Shown here: piece by piece, positions 51,822 through 60,448 of the stretch
Layout of the letters: each line of letters begins with the position of its first letter
Numbering within the stretch: the stretch's first letter is position 1
NCBI GenBank assembly: GCA_945861535.1
Contig: CAMAUZ010000010.1
Location: 1-64,000 of the forward strand
Length of the DNA: 64,000 nucleotides
Source of the DNA: Akkermansia muciniphila
GTDB lineage: Bacteria; Verrucomicrobiota; Verrucomicrobiia; Limisphaerales; BJHT01
Direction: 5' to 3'
Notes under the pieces: generated by a model
The model's input: only the letters and a program-made list of their open reading frames with translations
Told to the model about the DNA's origin: nothing
The model's database searches: none
Made by a program: the position numbers and the translations under genes

Positions 51822-51862
51822 AGCTCAGCGCTCAACGCTCAACGGAAGGGTCAAGCTCCAAG
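51822..51862 (+). repeat. CTCAAAG heptamer element, copy 7 (diverged)
   Basis: GAGCTCAGCGCTCAACGCTC then AACGGAAGGGTCAAGCTCCA, keeping the heptamer period and the GGAAGG-CAAGCTCCA tail. The surrounding 51535-52185 contains no recognisable gene. Confidence 0.65.
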
Positions 51863-52185
51863 TCGGATCGATGCAGTTGAAACTGCTGCGAGCACCACAG
51901 AGACCTGATGAACACGGAGGAAAACAAGCATCGTCGTCGCCTCCGGGCAGTCCCCAATCAGTGCGCCAATCCCGGCCAGCTAATTCCTGTCCTTCTCTGG
52001 GCTACAACCCCGAACAACCCCGCGCGCCGCGAGGATTCTAAAGATTTGTAGTACAGCGCGGCGGAGCCGTAGCCAAAGTGGAGCGTGATCGCCCCCGGTC
52101 GCAGGGCGTGAAATTGGAAGGGAGCAACGGCATATTTTGACGACCGCCGCACTCCTTACCCACTGCGGGCGGGACACCCGGTTCC

Positions 52186-52462
52186 CGTCCCGGAGGGACG
52201 CCGGAGGAGATTAGCCGGGGGCAAGTCCGCCCCAGCGGACGCCGCCCCCGGAAACCGTGCCGCCCGACTCCGTGCCCCAGCGGGGCATCGAAGAAAAAGG
52301 CCCGCGGCGACCCGTGCGGGCGGAAATGCTGTGGGGAGGACGCCGCCGAATTCTTCTTCGATGCCCCGCTGGGGCATGGCCCGTCCAGCGGCGCAACCGG
52401 GGGCCGCGCCCGCTGCGCGGGCTTGCCCCCGGCTAATTTCCTGCGGCGTCCCTCCGGGACGA
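52186..52462. repeat. Repeat family A, copy 2
   Basis: Collinear with 17286-17563 from CGTCCCGGAGGGACGCCGGA to CCCTCCGGGACG, including the GTGCCCCAGCGGGGCATCGA arms. It is followed 228 bp later by family B copy 2, the same order and orientation as at 17 kb. Confidence 0.85.
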
Positions 52463-52690
52463 AGAGCCAGTCGTTGGCAAGAATTCCGTGGTCCTCGGCC
52501 CGCGGCCCGGGGCAGCGGCAGAATGCTCGTGGCGCGCGAGGATTATTCGGTCGCGCAGGCGGCCACTTCAGCCCGCTCCCAATTCTTCCCTTCCCATTAC
52601 CTTGCCCCAGATTCCCCTGCCAAATTCAACCCTGCTTGCAGCGGTTCCGTCCCGCGCCGCCATCCCGATCTCCCCTGTCCCGCCACGCCC

Positions 52691-52817
52691 GGAGCGCGGC
52701 GGTGTGCGCGGCGCACCAGCCGCAGCAGGTTGGCCGCAGGGGACGCCTCTGATTAGCGGGTGCCGGCGAGGTTTCAGGGCCGCTGCGGCGGGTCCTCGGC
52801 GGACACAGCCGCGCTCC
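52691..52817. repeat. Repeat family B, copy 2
   Basis: 127 bp between GGAGCGCGGCGGTGT and ACACAGCCGCGCTCC, with the same interior (CAGCAGGTTGGCCGCA) as copy 1. It ends 18 bp from the stop of the TonB-receptor fusion. Confidence 0.85.
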
Positions 52818-52834
52818 GCCGGCGGAGTTACGCC

Positions 52835-55759
52835 TCAAAAATCCAGCGTCAGCGACAGGCCGAAGATGCGGCCCTTGCGGATGGACGAATACAGCGGGCC
52901 GGTCGCCTCCGCGCCGTAGGTGCGCTGGAAGACCGGGTCGGTGAGATTTCTGGCGGTGAACTTTACTTTCACATTCGGCCGCAGTTTTTGGGTGAGGACA
53001 AAATCCATGGTCAGCGGCGGCTGCTCGTAGATGTCCGGCCCCTTGCCGAGCGCGATGTAGATGCGCTCGCCGGTCAGGTTCATCGTGAGCGAGGCGCTGG
53101 TGCCGCTGCGCGGGTTGTTGTAGCCGAGATCGAAGTTCGCGATGTAGGGCGACTGGTCGTAGAGCGGGCGGGTGGGCGGCGTGGCGGGGTCGTTGGAGCG
53201 TTTGTTGAACAGCTCGATCGTCGTCAATGGCACCTCGGATTGGAGGTAGCTGAAGTTGCCGCCGAGGCTCCAGAAAACGAGGGACGGATCGAGGAAATCC
53301 AGGGCCTTGCGGGCCTCCAGTTCGATCCCTGACACCGTGGCTTTCTCGCGGTTGATCGCGCTGATTTTGCCGCCGTCCAGCGTGCGCAGGTATTTCTCGA
53401 TGGGCTGGTCGAGCTGCTTGTAAAACACGCCGAGGGAGAGGATTTCGCCCGCGCGGGGGAAGAACTCCCAGCGCGCGTCAAAGTTGTCGATCAACGAGCG
53501 TTTCAGGTCCGGGTTGCCGACGAAAATCTCGTCGCCGGACGGATCGTAGCTCTCGTAGTTGGCGATCTCGCGGAAGGTGGGGCGCGCGATGGTCCGGCCG
53601 TAGTTGAGCCGGAGGTTCATGCGGGACGAAAGGTGGAAGACGAGGCCGGCCGCGGGCAGGGTGTCGTCCGCCAGCAGCGGCTTGGAGGGCACGTCGTTGT
53701 TGGTGATGCGGATGTCGGTCTTCTCCTGGCGCACGCCGCCGATGAACCGCAGCCAGCTCGTCACCGGCAGGTCGAGCATCAGATACAGCGCCGCGGAATC
53801 GGACGTGCCGGTGTAGCGCTGGTTGCCGAAGGGGGACGAGAGCGTGCGGGCGGCGAGATTGTCGAGGTACCGGTTGGGGTCGCCCACGGCGTCCCAGCCC
53901 GCCGAGCCGGCATAGGTGAAGGTGCGCTCGGCGAAGGTGCGCTCGGAGCGGCTTTGAAACCACCCGGTCTTCAACTCCGCCTCGCGCCCCGCGAACCCCG
54001 GCAGCGGCAGCGTGAAGTCGAGCTTCGTGTTCACATTGTCCTCGTCGAGGTTGCGGAAATACCGCGTCGGCTGGTTCGGCGCGGGCAGCGAGTTGTCGAA
54101 GTAATAGGACTTTCCGCCGCTGCCGTCGTCGGCCGAGTAGTAGTTGAAGAAGCGCAGATCCGGCTCGGCCTGCGAGGTGTTCGAGAGCGCGGTGAGCCAG
54201 TCCAGCCGGGCGTCGCCCAGCCCCGTGAACCACGGCAGCGCGTGCCGGCCCTTGAACTGGAAGGTGTGCAACTGCCGCTCGGTGTATTGCAGTATGTTGG
54301 CGTGGGTGATCGTGTCGGGCGAGTTGCCGGTGGTGAAATCAAAGCCCTCCTGTTGCCGCACCATGTCCTCGGTGCTCTGGTTGTGCAGGAAATTGAAACC
54401 CAGCTCGTGCCCCGGCAGCGGCGCCCACGCGAAGTTCGCCACCGCACCCCAGCTCGTGTCGATGATCGAGCGCGAGTCGCGAAACTGCGTGCGCGGGCTC
54501 AGGCGGCTGTCGTAGCGGGCGTTGACGCCGTTTTCGTAGAACGAAAAGGCGCGGTTGTAGTTCGCGCCCACCATGAAACCAAACGGGCGGCCGAGGAAAT
54601 TCAGCGTGTCGCCGAGCGAGAAGGCGTGGCTCTGGTTCAGCGGCGACGTGCCCCGCGTCGGGCCAAACTGCGAGCTGTGGAACTCGCGGATGAGCCGGGC
54701 GCTGTTGCCGGCGACATTGGCCGGCGGCGTGTTCCGCACCGCGTCGGGCATCTGCCGCGCGCCGTCGTCCATCGCCGCCCAGTCCAGGCCGCCGCCGCGA
54801 TAGGTCAGGAAGCGGTCGTTCAGGCTGGCCTGCGTGTTGTAGCTCGTGCCGGCCGAGAGGGTCATGAACCGCCGCGCCGGAAAGGATTTGGTGATGATGT
54901 TCACCGACGCGCCCGTGAAATCCCCGCGCTGGTCCGGCGTGAAGGTCTTGGTCGTGACGATCTGCTCGATCTGGCTGGCGCTGAAGAGATCGACCTGCGC
55001 GGACTTGCGATACGGATCGGCGCTGGGCAGTTCCGCGCCGTTGAGGGTCGTGTTGTTGTAGCGGTCGCTCAGGCCGCGCACGACGACGAACTTGCCATCC
55101 ACCACGCTCGCCGCCGTGAGCTTCGACACGATGTCGCCCGCGTCTCCGCCGGCCGAGCGGGCGATCTGTTCCGAGCCGATGGCATCGGTGACCGCGGCGG
55201 CTTTTTTCCGTTCCTCGAATACGGCGGCGATGGTGCTGGGCTTGACCACGGCGAGCGGCGGCGGGGCCGGCGGCGATTTGACCGGCGGGGGCAGATTGAC
55301 GGAAGCCGCGGGCACCGGGGCCATGGCGGGCAGGAGAGACTTTGGCGCGCTCACCGTCGGGGCCAGCGACGCGGTGTTGGTCCCGGTGCCGCCGAACACG
55401 CCGCCCCCGGTAATGCCCTGGCCCGGTGGGCGTTTGGGCGCGGTGAAAAACGTGCCGCCCAGCGCGGGCGGCGCGCCGGGCACGGGCGCGGAGACGGTCG
55501 CCGCACGCGCGGGTCCGCCCGGCGGCGGGGGCTGGTTGGGCTGCTGGGGCTGGGGCTGGGTCGGCTCCGGCAGCTTCGGTTCTTCCTTCGGCTTTTCCTC
55601 CTCCTTCTTCGTGGCCACGAGGTCCATCCACTTGAGCACCGGGTCGAGCTTGCCGCTCTTGACCGCCCACAAGGCGATGAGGCCGAGCGCGGCCGCATGC
55701 ACCGCGAATGAAATCGCGGCGCTGGTCTTGTCCGCCTTTTTCTTTCGTTCGGCACGCAT
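52835..55759 (-). CDS. TonB-like N-terminus fused to a TonB-dependent outer-membrane receptor
   Basis: 974 residues. The N-terminus is not a cleavable leader but a TonB-type anchor: basic MRAERKKKADKTSA, then one helix (ISFAVHAAALGLIALWAV) in which Ser17 and His21 reproduce the S-x3-H spacing that is essential in TonB. A Lys/Glu/Pro-rich stretch and a Pro-rich spacer reach residue 170. From about 175 a receptor plug follows (STIAAVFEERKKAAAVTDAI, VVRGLSDRYNNTTLNGAELP, SASQIEQIVTTKTFTPDQRG, GASVNIITKSFP). The rest is a beta-barrel with a C-terminal aromatic (FGLSLTLDF). No separate TonB C-terminal domain is present. It is the third gene after exbB and exbD, where tonB normally lies. It may import an iron chelate or, given the context, an organophosphate. 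Confidence 0.85.
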   Translation of the reverse strand: MRAERKKKADKTSAAISFAVHAAALGLIALWAVKSGKLDPVLKWMDLVATKKEEEKPKEEPKLPEPTQPQPQQPNQPPPPGGPARAATVSAPVPGAPPALGGTFFTAPKRPPGQGITGGGVFGGTGTNTASLAPTVSAPKSLLPAMAPVPAASVNLPPPVKSPPAPPPLAVVKPSTIAAVFEERKKAAAVTDAIGSEQIARSAGGDAGDIVSKLTAASVVDGKFVVVRGLSDRYNNTTLNGAELPSADPYRKSAQVDLFSASQIEQIVTTKTFTPDQRGDFTGASVNIITKSFPARRFMTLSAGTSYNTQASLNDRFLTYRGGGLDWAAMDDGARQMPDAVRNTPPANVAGNSARLIREFHSSQFGPTRGTSPLNQSHAFSLGDTLNFLGRPFGFMVGANYNRAFSFYENGVNARYDSRLSPRTQFRDSRSIIDTSWGAVANFAWAPLPGHELGFNFLHNQSTEDMVRQQEGFDFTTGNSPDTITHANILQYTERQLHTFQFKGRHALPWFTGLGDARLDWLTALSNTSQAEPDLRFFNYYSADDGSGGKSYYFDNSLPAPNQPTRYFRNLDEDNVNTKLDFTLPLPGFAGREAELKTGWFQSRSERTFAERTFTYAGSAGWDAVGDPNRYLDNLAARTLSSPFGNQRYTGTSDSAALYLMLDLPVTSWLRFIGGVRQEKTDIRITNNDVPSKPLLADDTLPAAGLVFHLSSRMNLRLNYGRTIARPTFREIANYESYDPSGDEIFVGNPDLKRSLIDNFDARWEFFPRAGEILSLGVFYKQLDQPIEKYLRTLDGGKISAINREKATVSGIELEARKALDFLDPSLVFWSLGGNFSYLQSEVPLTTIELFNKRSNDPATPPTRPLYDQSPYIANFDLGYNNPRSGTSASLTMNLTGERIYIALGKGPDIYEQPPLTMDFVLTQKLRPNVKVKFTARNLTDPVFQRTYGAEATGPLYSSIRKGRIFGLSLTLDF

Positions 55760-55938
55760 GGGTCAGGGGGAAACCGGAGATGGGGGACGGAGCATCGAGC
55801 AGGGGATGGCGGCGGACATCATCGGCAATCGCGCGGTTTTCCAACGACCACGCCGGGACCGCCGGTCGGCGTCGCGCAAGGCGAGCAGGCACTGCAACCC
55901 GCCCCGGCGCCCCTGGTCAGTCGCCCGCCGCCATGGCT

Positions 55939-56364
55939 TCACGGTCCGGCGGCCTCCGTGGCCAGGCCGACTTTGTTCACGTTGGCCTGCGTGAGGATGT
56001 CGAGGACGGTGATGACCTTCTGGTATTGCACGGTGAGGTCTCCGCGCACGACCACGCTCAGGTCGGGATCGGACTTGCGCAGTTCGATGAGCACGCCGCG
56101 CAGTTCGCGCACCGGCATCGGGCGGCTGTTCAGGAACAGGTCGCCGTTCTGGTCCACCGTGAGGTTGTTGATCTTGGGCGGCGGGTCCTTGGGATTGTTC
56201 GCCGCCGAAGGGAGGTTGATGGAGATGTCATTCACCGCCGGCGCGGTGGTGATGATGAAGATGACCAGCAGCACGAACGCGAGATCGAGCAGCGGGGTGA
56301 TGTTCAGTTCGCTCATCGTGTGATGCTGCGACTGGGACAACTTTTTTCGGCGGCGAAAAGCCAT
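55939..56364 (-). CDS. exbD: ExbD/TolR-family biopolymer transport protein
   Basis: 141 residues with one N-terminal transmembrane helix (LNITPLLDLAFVLLVIFIIT) containing the proton-path aspartate at position 27. The periplasmic domain follows (INNLTVDQNGDLFLNSRPMP, LSVVVRGDLTVQYQKVITVL). It starts 6 bp after the ExbB stop and forms the ExbBD motor that uses proton-motive force. The next gene, 179 bp on, is the TonB-receptor fusion. Confidence 0.92.
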   Translation of the reverse strand: MAFRRRKKLSQSQHHTMSELNITPLLDLAFVLLVIFIITTAPAVNDISINLPSAANNPKDPPPKINNLTVDQNGDLFLNSRPMPVRELRGVLIELRKSDPDLSVVVRGDLTVQYQKVITVLDILTQANVNKVGLATEAAGP

Positions 56365-56370
56365 GGGAGA

Positions 56371-57153
56371 TTAATTCACCGCGAGTTCCGGCCGGCCGAC
56401 GCCGAGCGAGCGGATGGCGTCGGCGACCTCGTCGGCCAGCGCGCGGTTGTCCACGTACTTGTGTTCCATGGCGGTGGAGAGCTCGGTGTTGAAGTTGTCC
56501 AGCTCGTGCGTGGTGTGCCGGATGGTCGTGATCATGAAGTTGAAGGCGAACATCGCGGGGATGGCCACGAACAGCCCGACGACCGTGGCGATGAGTGCGC
56601 CCGCCACGCCGGGCGCCATCGCCGTCAGGCTGGCCGCCTTGGAAATCGCGATGCCCGAGAAGGTTTCCATCACGCCCCACACCGTCCCCAGCAGGCCGAT
56701 GAACGGCCCGCCCGCCACGGCGGTGGACAACACAATCATCCCTTTCTCCAAGGCCAGCGCCTCCGCCCCGGCCGTGCGATCCATCGTCACGAGCACCGAT
56801 TCGAACGAGGCGCTGCTGATCTTCGTGTCACCCTTCACTTTCACCGGATTGTTCTCCCAGTGAAACGCCAGTTCCTCGGCTCCGGCCAGATACACTTCAT
56901 AGGCTGGCGCGCCTTCGAACTCCCGTTTGGCGCGGAACAGTTCCAACGGATCGCGGGTCTCGCGGAACGCGGCGAAGAAGGCCTTGCTCTGCCGCCCCGC
57001 CTTCGCCAACTGCCGCCATTTGTTGATGATGACCGTCCAGCTCACGAGCGAACAGATGGCCAGCAGACCGATGGTGATCTTGCCCTCCATGGTGGATTTC
57101 TCGAAGGCGAACGAGAGCGCGTTGGCCAGGATGGGCGTAAAGGATGGGTCCAT
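56371..57153 (-). CDS. exbB: ExbB/TolQ/MotA-family proton channel protein
   Basis: 260 residues from the ATG at 57153. A first helix (ITIGLLAICSLVSWTVIINK) is followed by a cytoplasmic loop and the two C-terminal helices with family signature text (GMIVLSTAVAGGPFIGLLGT, VWGVMETFSGIA, AMAPGVAGALIATVVGLFVA, IPAMFAFNFM). It energises outer-membrane transport with ExbD and, by context, with the TonB-like helix of the fused receptor. A longer frame to 57366 is rejected because the extra residues lack any membrane character and overlap the regulatory repeats upstream. Confidence 0.92.
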   Translation of the reverse strand: MDPSFTPILANALSFAFEKSTMEGKITIGLLAICSLVSWTVIINKWRQLAKAGRQSKAFFAAFRETRDPLELFRAKREFEGAPAYEVYLAGAEELAFHWENNPVKVKGDTKISSASFESVLVTMDRTAGAEALALEKGMIVLSTAVAGGPFIGLLGTVWGVMETFSGIAISKAASLTAMAPGVAGALIATVVGLFVAIPAMFAFNFMITTIRHTTHELDNFNTELSTAMEHKYVDNRALADEVADAIRSLGVGRPELAVN

Positions 57154-57229
57154 GGTTAGGAGCACCGCACGTGGCGGGAGGGAGCGACAACAGAGTTCAG
57201 TAACATCCGGCGAATTCTTGGGTAGCCAT

Positions 57230-57269
57230 GCGACAAACAAACGACGGAGCGGTGACAAGCAGGTGACAA
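57230..57269 (-). promoter_or_regulatory. PHO-box-like direct repeats upstream of exbB
   Basis: On the minus strand TTGTCAC-CTGC-TTGTCAC (57252-57269) has the 7-bp unit, 4-bp gap and 11-bp period of a PHO box (CTGTCAT-N4-CTGTCAY). Two further units in phase are weaker (CCGTCGT, then TTGTCGC at 57230-57236). The site lies 77-116 bp before the ATG. AAGAAT about 10 bp after the last unit could be the -10 element. No regulator binding is shown. Confidence 0.5.
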
Positions 57270-57418
57270 ACGGGGCGTCGTGGCCGGGCACCGGCGGCAA
57301 CGCGCCGCCGGCGCAGTGGTTTTGCGCGTTCGCAAAATACTCCCGCGGACCAATCCCTATTCTCATCCGTGTCCCTCCGGGGTGGTCAGATTCGGGAGCA
57401 GCTCAGTTTCCTGCTCGT

Positions 57419-57819
57419 CTCATTAGCACCCGGCTTCAGCCGGGTGTTGCCGGGAAAGAGAATCGGGCAGCCGTTTTAACGGCTTTGGCGGCGGTTCCAG
57501 GTACCGCAACAAGACTGGAAAACCGCTAAAGCGGTTGTGCCGATTTACCTTCCCAGACACCCGGCTAAAGCCGGGTATGTGTTCAGCGCCACAGGCGCGG
57601 CTCATACCAGCCTGGGGCAACGCCCCAGGTCAGATGCCAGCCAATGAATTCAGGGCTGAAAGCCCGTTCCATCTTCCTGCTGAAGGATGATCCGTCCCCG
57701 CGATGGCCCGCGCTTTCAGCGCTTCACTGGTAAATGGCTCGTTTCCTGGGGCGTTGCCCCAGGCTGGTATAAGTCCGCGCCGTTGGCGCTAAACAGATAC
57801 AAAGCCGGGTGCTAATGAG
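57419..57819. repeat. Hairpin-cluster element with 18-bp terminal inverted repeats
   Basis: 57419-57436 and 57802-57819 are exact complements (CTCATTAGCACCCGGCTT). Inside are at least five hairpins: CACCCGGCTTCAGCCGGGTG, AACCGCTAAAGCGGTT, ACCCGGCTAAAGCCGGGT, GGGCTGAAAGCCC, and a CCTGGGGCAACGCCCCAGG inverted pair near 57611 and 57747. No coding capacity. It fills the divergent gap between the exbB and lipoprotein promoters. Confidence 0.85.
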
Positions 57820-58091
57820 AGGGGGGGGCGGCTTAAAGAGACTGAAATGCGACAAGTCCCCGCACTCCCCATGGCCACGCCGCAGGTTCGCGCGTGTGAA
57901 AACTACCTCCCCCCGGACCAATCCCCATTTCTTATCCGTGTCTATCCGTGTCCCTCCGTGGTTGTCACATTTCCATTTGGAAGTCCGGTTTTGCGTCAAT
58001 CCGGCAACTGTCATGTTACGGCCGGGTGACATCTGGAGTTTCGAGCAACTCACCTTTGACAAGCACGCGGCGGCTGGGGACAAGGACGGGG

Positions 58092-58646
58092 ATGAAGACC
58101 GCATTACTTATCGCCGCCACCGCCGCCACGACTCTGCTAGCAGCGTGTCAAAACACCACGCAGCGCGTGGACCGCTTTGACAACGTCCGCATCCAGCAGA
58201 TGGAGGCCAACCATGTCACCCGCGGCGTGTTTGAGAAAGTCGTCGTCTGTCTCAACGCCCGCCGCGAAATCCGCCCCGGCGGCGCTGCCGATCACTTCCT
58301 GCTCCTCGAACACACGCCGATTCCCGACTTCACCCTCGCGCCCGGCGAGTCTTTCACCCTGCTGATTGACGGTGCCCGTCACACTCTGGCCCCGACGAAC
58401 TCCCCCGCCGCCGTCGTGAGCCGTCCGGGCTTCACCACCCTCACCTTCCGCACCACGGCCCCGGTCTTTGTGGACCTCGCCAACGCCCGCAAAGTCGAAC
58501 TGCGGCTCCGGGGCACCACCAGCGTGCTCGAGCGCCGCCTCGCCCGCGCCAGCATCGCCGAGTTCAAATCCTATCTCCTCAAATACTACCAAAGCCCGCC
58601 GGCTCCGCCCGACGCCCCGGTCGCCCAAAACCTCCGCAAGTCTTGA
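58092..58646 (+). CDS. Predicted lipoprotein of unknown function
   Basis: 184 residues. The leader MKTALLIAATAATTLLAACQ has a lipobox (LLAAC), so the mature protein is a lipoprotein. The rest is a small soluble domain (GVFEKVVVCLNARREIRPGG, FTLLIDGARHTLAPTNSPAA) with no recognised family. The ATG at 58092 is supported by AAGGA at 58082-58086. It is followed 23 bp later by a membrane-anchored coiled-coil protein and probably shares its transcript. Confidence 0.75.
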   Translation: MKTALLIAATAATTLLAACQNTTQRVDRFDNVRIQQMEANHVTRGVFEKVVVCLNARREIRPGGAADHFLLLEHTPIPDFTLAPGESFTLLIDGARHTLAPTNSPAAVVSRPGFTTLTFRTTAPVFVDLANARKVELRLRGTTSVLERRLARASIAEFKSYLLKYYQSPPAPPDAPVAQNLRKS

Positions 58647-58669
58647 GCGCCTCCACCTTCTCACCTGCC

Positions 58670-59527
58670 ATGGACAATAAAATTGCCAGTTACGGTCTCG
58701 TCGGCGTCAGCGTGCTGCTGGCCATCGGTCTCTTCCTCCGCCACAGCTCCGCCACCGACGCGCAGAAAACCGCCGCCGATCGCGAGGAGAAACTGCTCGG
58801 CGCGCTCAAGGTGCTCGAAGCCCAGGGCACGTCCCTCCGCGGCGAGGCCGACTTGGTCACGGAACGACTCAAGGCGAAAGCCGCGGAAGCCGGCACCTTT
58901 TCCAACAAGGTGGAGACGCTCACCGCCGAACTAACGCAAACCCGGCAGGGTCTCGTTCAAGCCACGGCGGCCATCGAGACCGTGAAAGCCACCGTGGTTG
59001 CCGCCCAGAATGAAACCCGCGCCATGGAATCCCGGGCCGTGGCCGAGCGCGCCCAACTGGAAAAGGCCCTCGCGGAATTCCAGCGCGCCGTGAAAGACCG
59101 CGACGCCGCGCTGGCCACTGCCGGCCAGGCCAACGAGCAACTCGCGCGACAAGCCGAGCAACTCACCGCCGAACTCACCCGGAAGCAGACGGCCTGGGAG
59201 GACTTGCGCACCCAGACGGCGGCGAAAGAACAGCAACTCCTCAGCCTCCGCGCCGAGCGCGATGCCCGGAACGCCAGCGACAATCTGCTTGCGGCAAAAA
59301 ACCAGGAATTGGAGCGCCAGTTGCACGACCGCCAGTTTCTCCAGGAGCAAATCGCCCATCTCAAATCCTTGCCCGCACCCACCGTCCGCCCGGCCGCCGC
59401 CCGGCCGTCGGCTCCGGATTCAGCAACCAAAACCGTCACCCCGAAACCCTCGGGCGCGACGGTCATGGAACTGCGACGCGACGGCACCGTCGCGCTCGTC
59501 CCCGTAACTCCCCCGGCCCGCCGTTGA
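58670..59527 (+). CDS. Membrane-anchored coiled-coil protein
   Basis: 285 residues from the ATG at 58670; a TTG at 58643 that overlaps the preceding stop is the alternative. One N-terminal helix (IASYGLVGVSVLLAIGLFL) anchors about 210 residues of almost continuous coiled coil (KLLGALKVLEAQGTSLRGEA, AQLEKALAEFQRAVKDRDAA, ELERQLHDRQFLQEQIAHLK). A Pro/Ala/Thr linker and a short beta-like tail (MELRRDGTVALVPV) follow. It is probably a periplasmic structural or spacer protein; the function is unknown. Confidence 0.75.
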   Translation: MDNKIASYGLVGVSVLLAIGLFLRHSSATDAQKTAADREEKLLGALKVLEAQGTSLRGEADLVTERLKAKAAEAGTFSNKVETLTAELTQTRQGLVQATAAIETVKATVVAAQNETRAMESRAVAERAQLEKALAEFQRAVKDRDAALATAGQANEQLARQAEQLTAELTRKQTAWEDLRTQTAAKEQQLLSLRAERDARNASDNLLAAKNQELERQLHDRQFLQEQIAHLKSLPAPTVRPAAARPSAPDSATKTVTPKPSGATVMELRRDGTVALVPVTPPARR

Positions 59528-60190
59528 CCGGACGATCGAAGTCGCCCGCGCGCCCGTCCGGTGCCTCGCCGAGAACCTCGCGGCGGCGCAGGCGCGCGGG
59601 GTGAAACCGCAGTTCGTCTTCGGCCACGAGCTGGCGTTCAGCCATCACTACAGCGACAAGACCAAGCCGTAACCTTGCAGTCGGAGCGCGGGCGGCTCAC
59701 CCGCTCAGCGCCTGCTCACGGCGAGCGCGGGCGCTTTGCCCACGGCGCGAACCGGTCTCTGAATGGGGAACCAAACGCCGCGGGATCACCCACCGTTTCC
59801 GTCCTGCGCACGCCGTGAGCGAGCAGGACGCCCGCGCACCGGTCGTTGAATGGTTACGACCACGGTGCCCGCTGTTTTTCCCGAGCACTAGCAGGCCTTC
59901 TGGCGGCTGATGGAAGAATTCGCGGCCACCCACTTCTGCGGGCACGAACACATCTGTCACACGATGCAGCCCACCGCGGCGACCAGGGGACGCGCCTGGC
60001 AGGGGATCGCGGGCGCGGGTGGCTCGCCCTTCCAGGCCAAGCCAGGCGAGAGCGTGAACCCGAACGATCGGCAATCTTCGTGGGCCTTGGTGAAGGGGCA
60101 GCGCAGCGGGCGGGTGGTCATGGGGGTGTCCAGTTGCGACGAGCAGCTCGGGCCGATGCGCCGCTTGGAGCGCATCGAGTTGGGCGGACC
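59525..60190 (+). pseudogene. Metallophosphoesterase remnant, interrupted by a repeat
   Basis: Two in-order fragments of a calcineurin-like phosphoesterase. The first (59540-59671) reads NLAAAQARGVKPQFVFGHEL then AFSHHYSDKTKP and ends in TAA. The second (about 59892-60170) reads QAFWRLMEEFAATHFCGHEH, GAGGSPFQAKPGESVNPNDR, SSWALVKG, VVMGVSSCDEQLGP. FGHE and FCGHEH are the usual late metal-site motifs. Between them lies a family E repeat. The N-terminal half with the first metal motifs is absent, since the frame starts inside the preceding gene's end. The gene is dead. The stretch 60190-60448 holds no recognisable coding sequence. Confidence 0.65.
59666..59850 (+). repeat. Repeat family E, copy 1
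   Basis: Starts AAGCCGTAACCTTGCAGTCG and contains GGCTCACCCGCTCAGCGC, CTTTGCCCACGGCGCGAACC and CACCCACCGTTTCCGTCC. It matches 61014-61167 in inverted orientation and sits inside the metallophosphoesterase remnant. Confidence 0.75.
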
Positions 60191-60448
60191 AACGCAACCA
60201 ATCCCCGCCCGCTCGCCGCACTGCTCCCCCCAGGGTCGCTTCTTTCGGAAGGTGGCGCCTGGTCACCGTTTTAGCGCCGGCGTCTTGCCACCTTCGAACT
60301 TCCGCGCGTGCCCGCTCGCATCCATGCGCGGGCGCTGGCGCAGGCACCAAGCCGCGTGCGAGTTCGGCTCTCCGGAGGCGACGAGACTCCAACCACCTCC
60401 TGACCCGGAGCATCCCTCCCCACCGGCGATGACGAATCGCATCTGGGG

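Noticed and set aside
58000-58030. PHO box (CTGTCAT) before the lipoprotein gene
   Set aside because: A single half-site is present, with no second unit at the 11-bp spacing.
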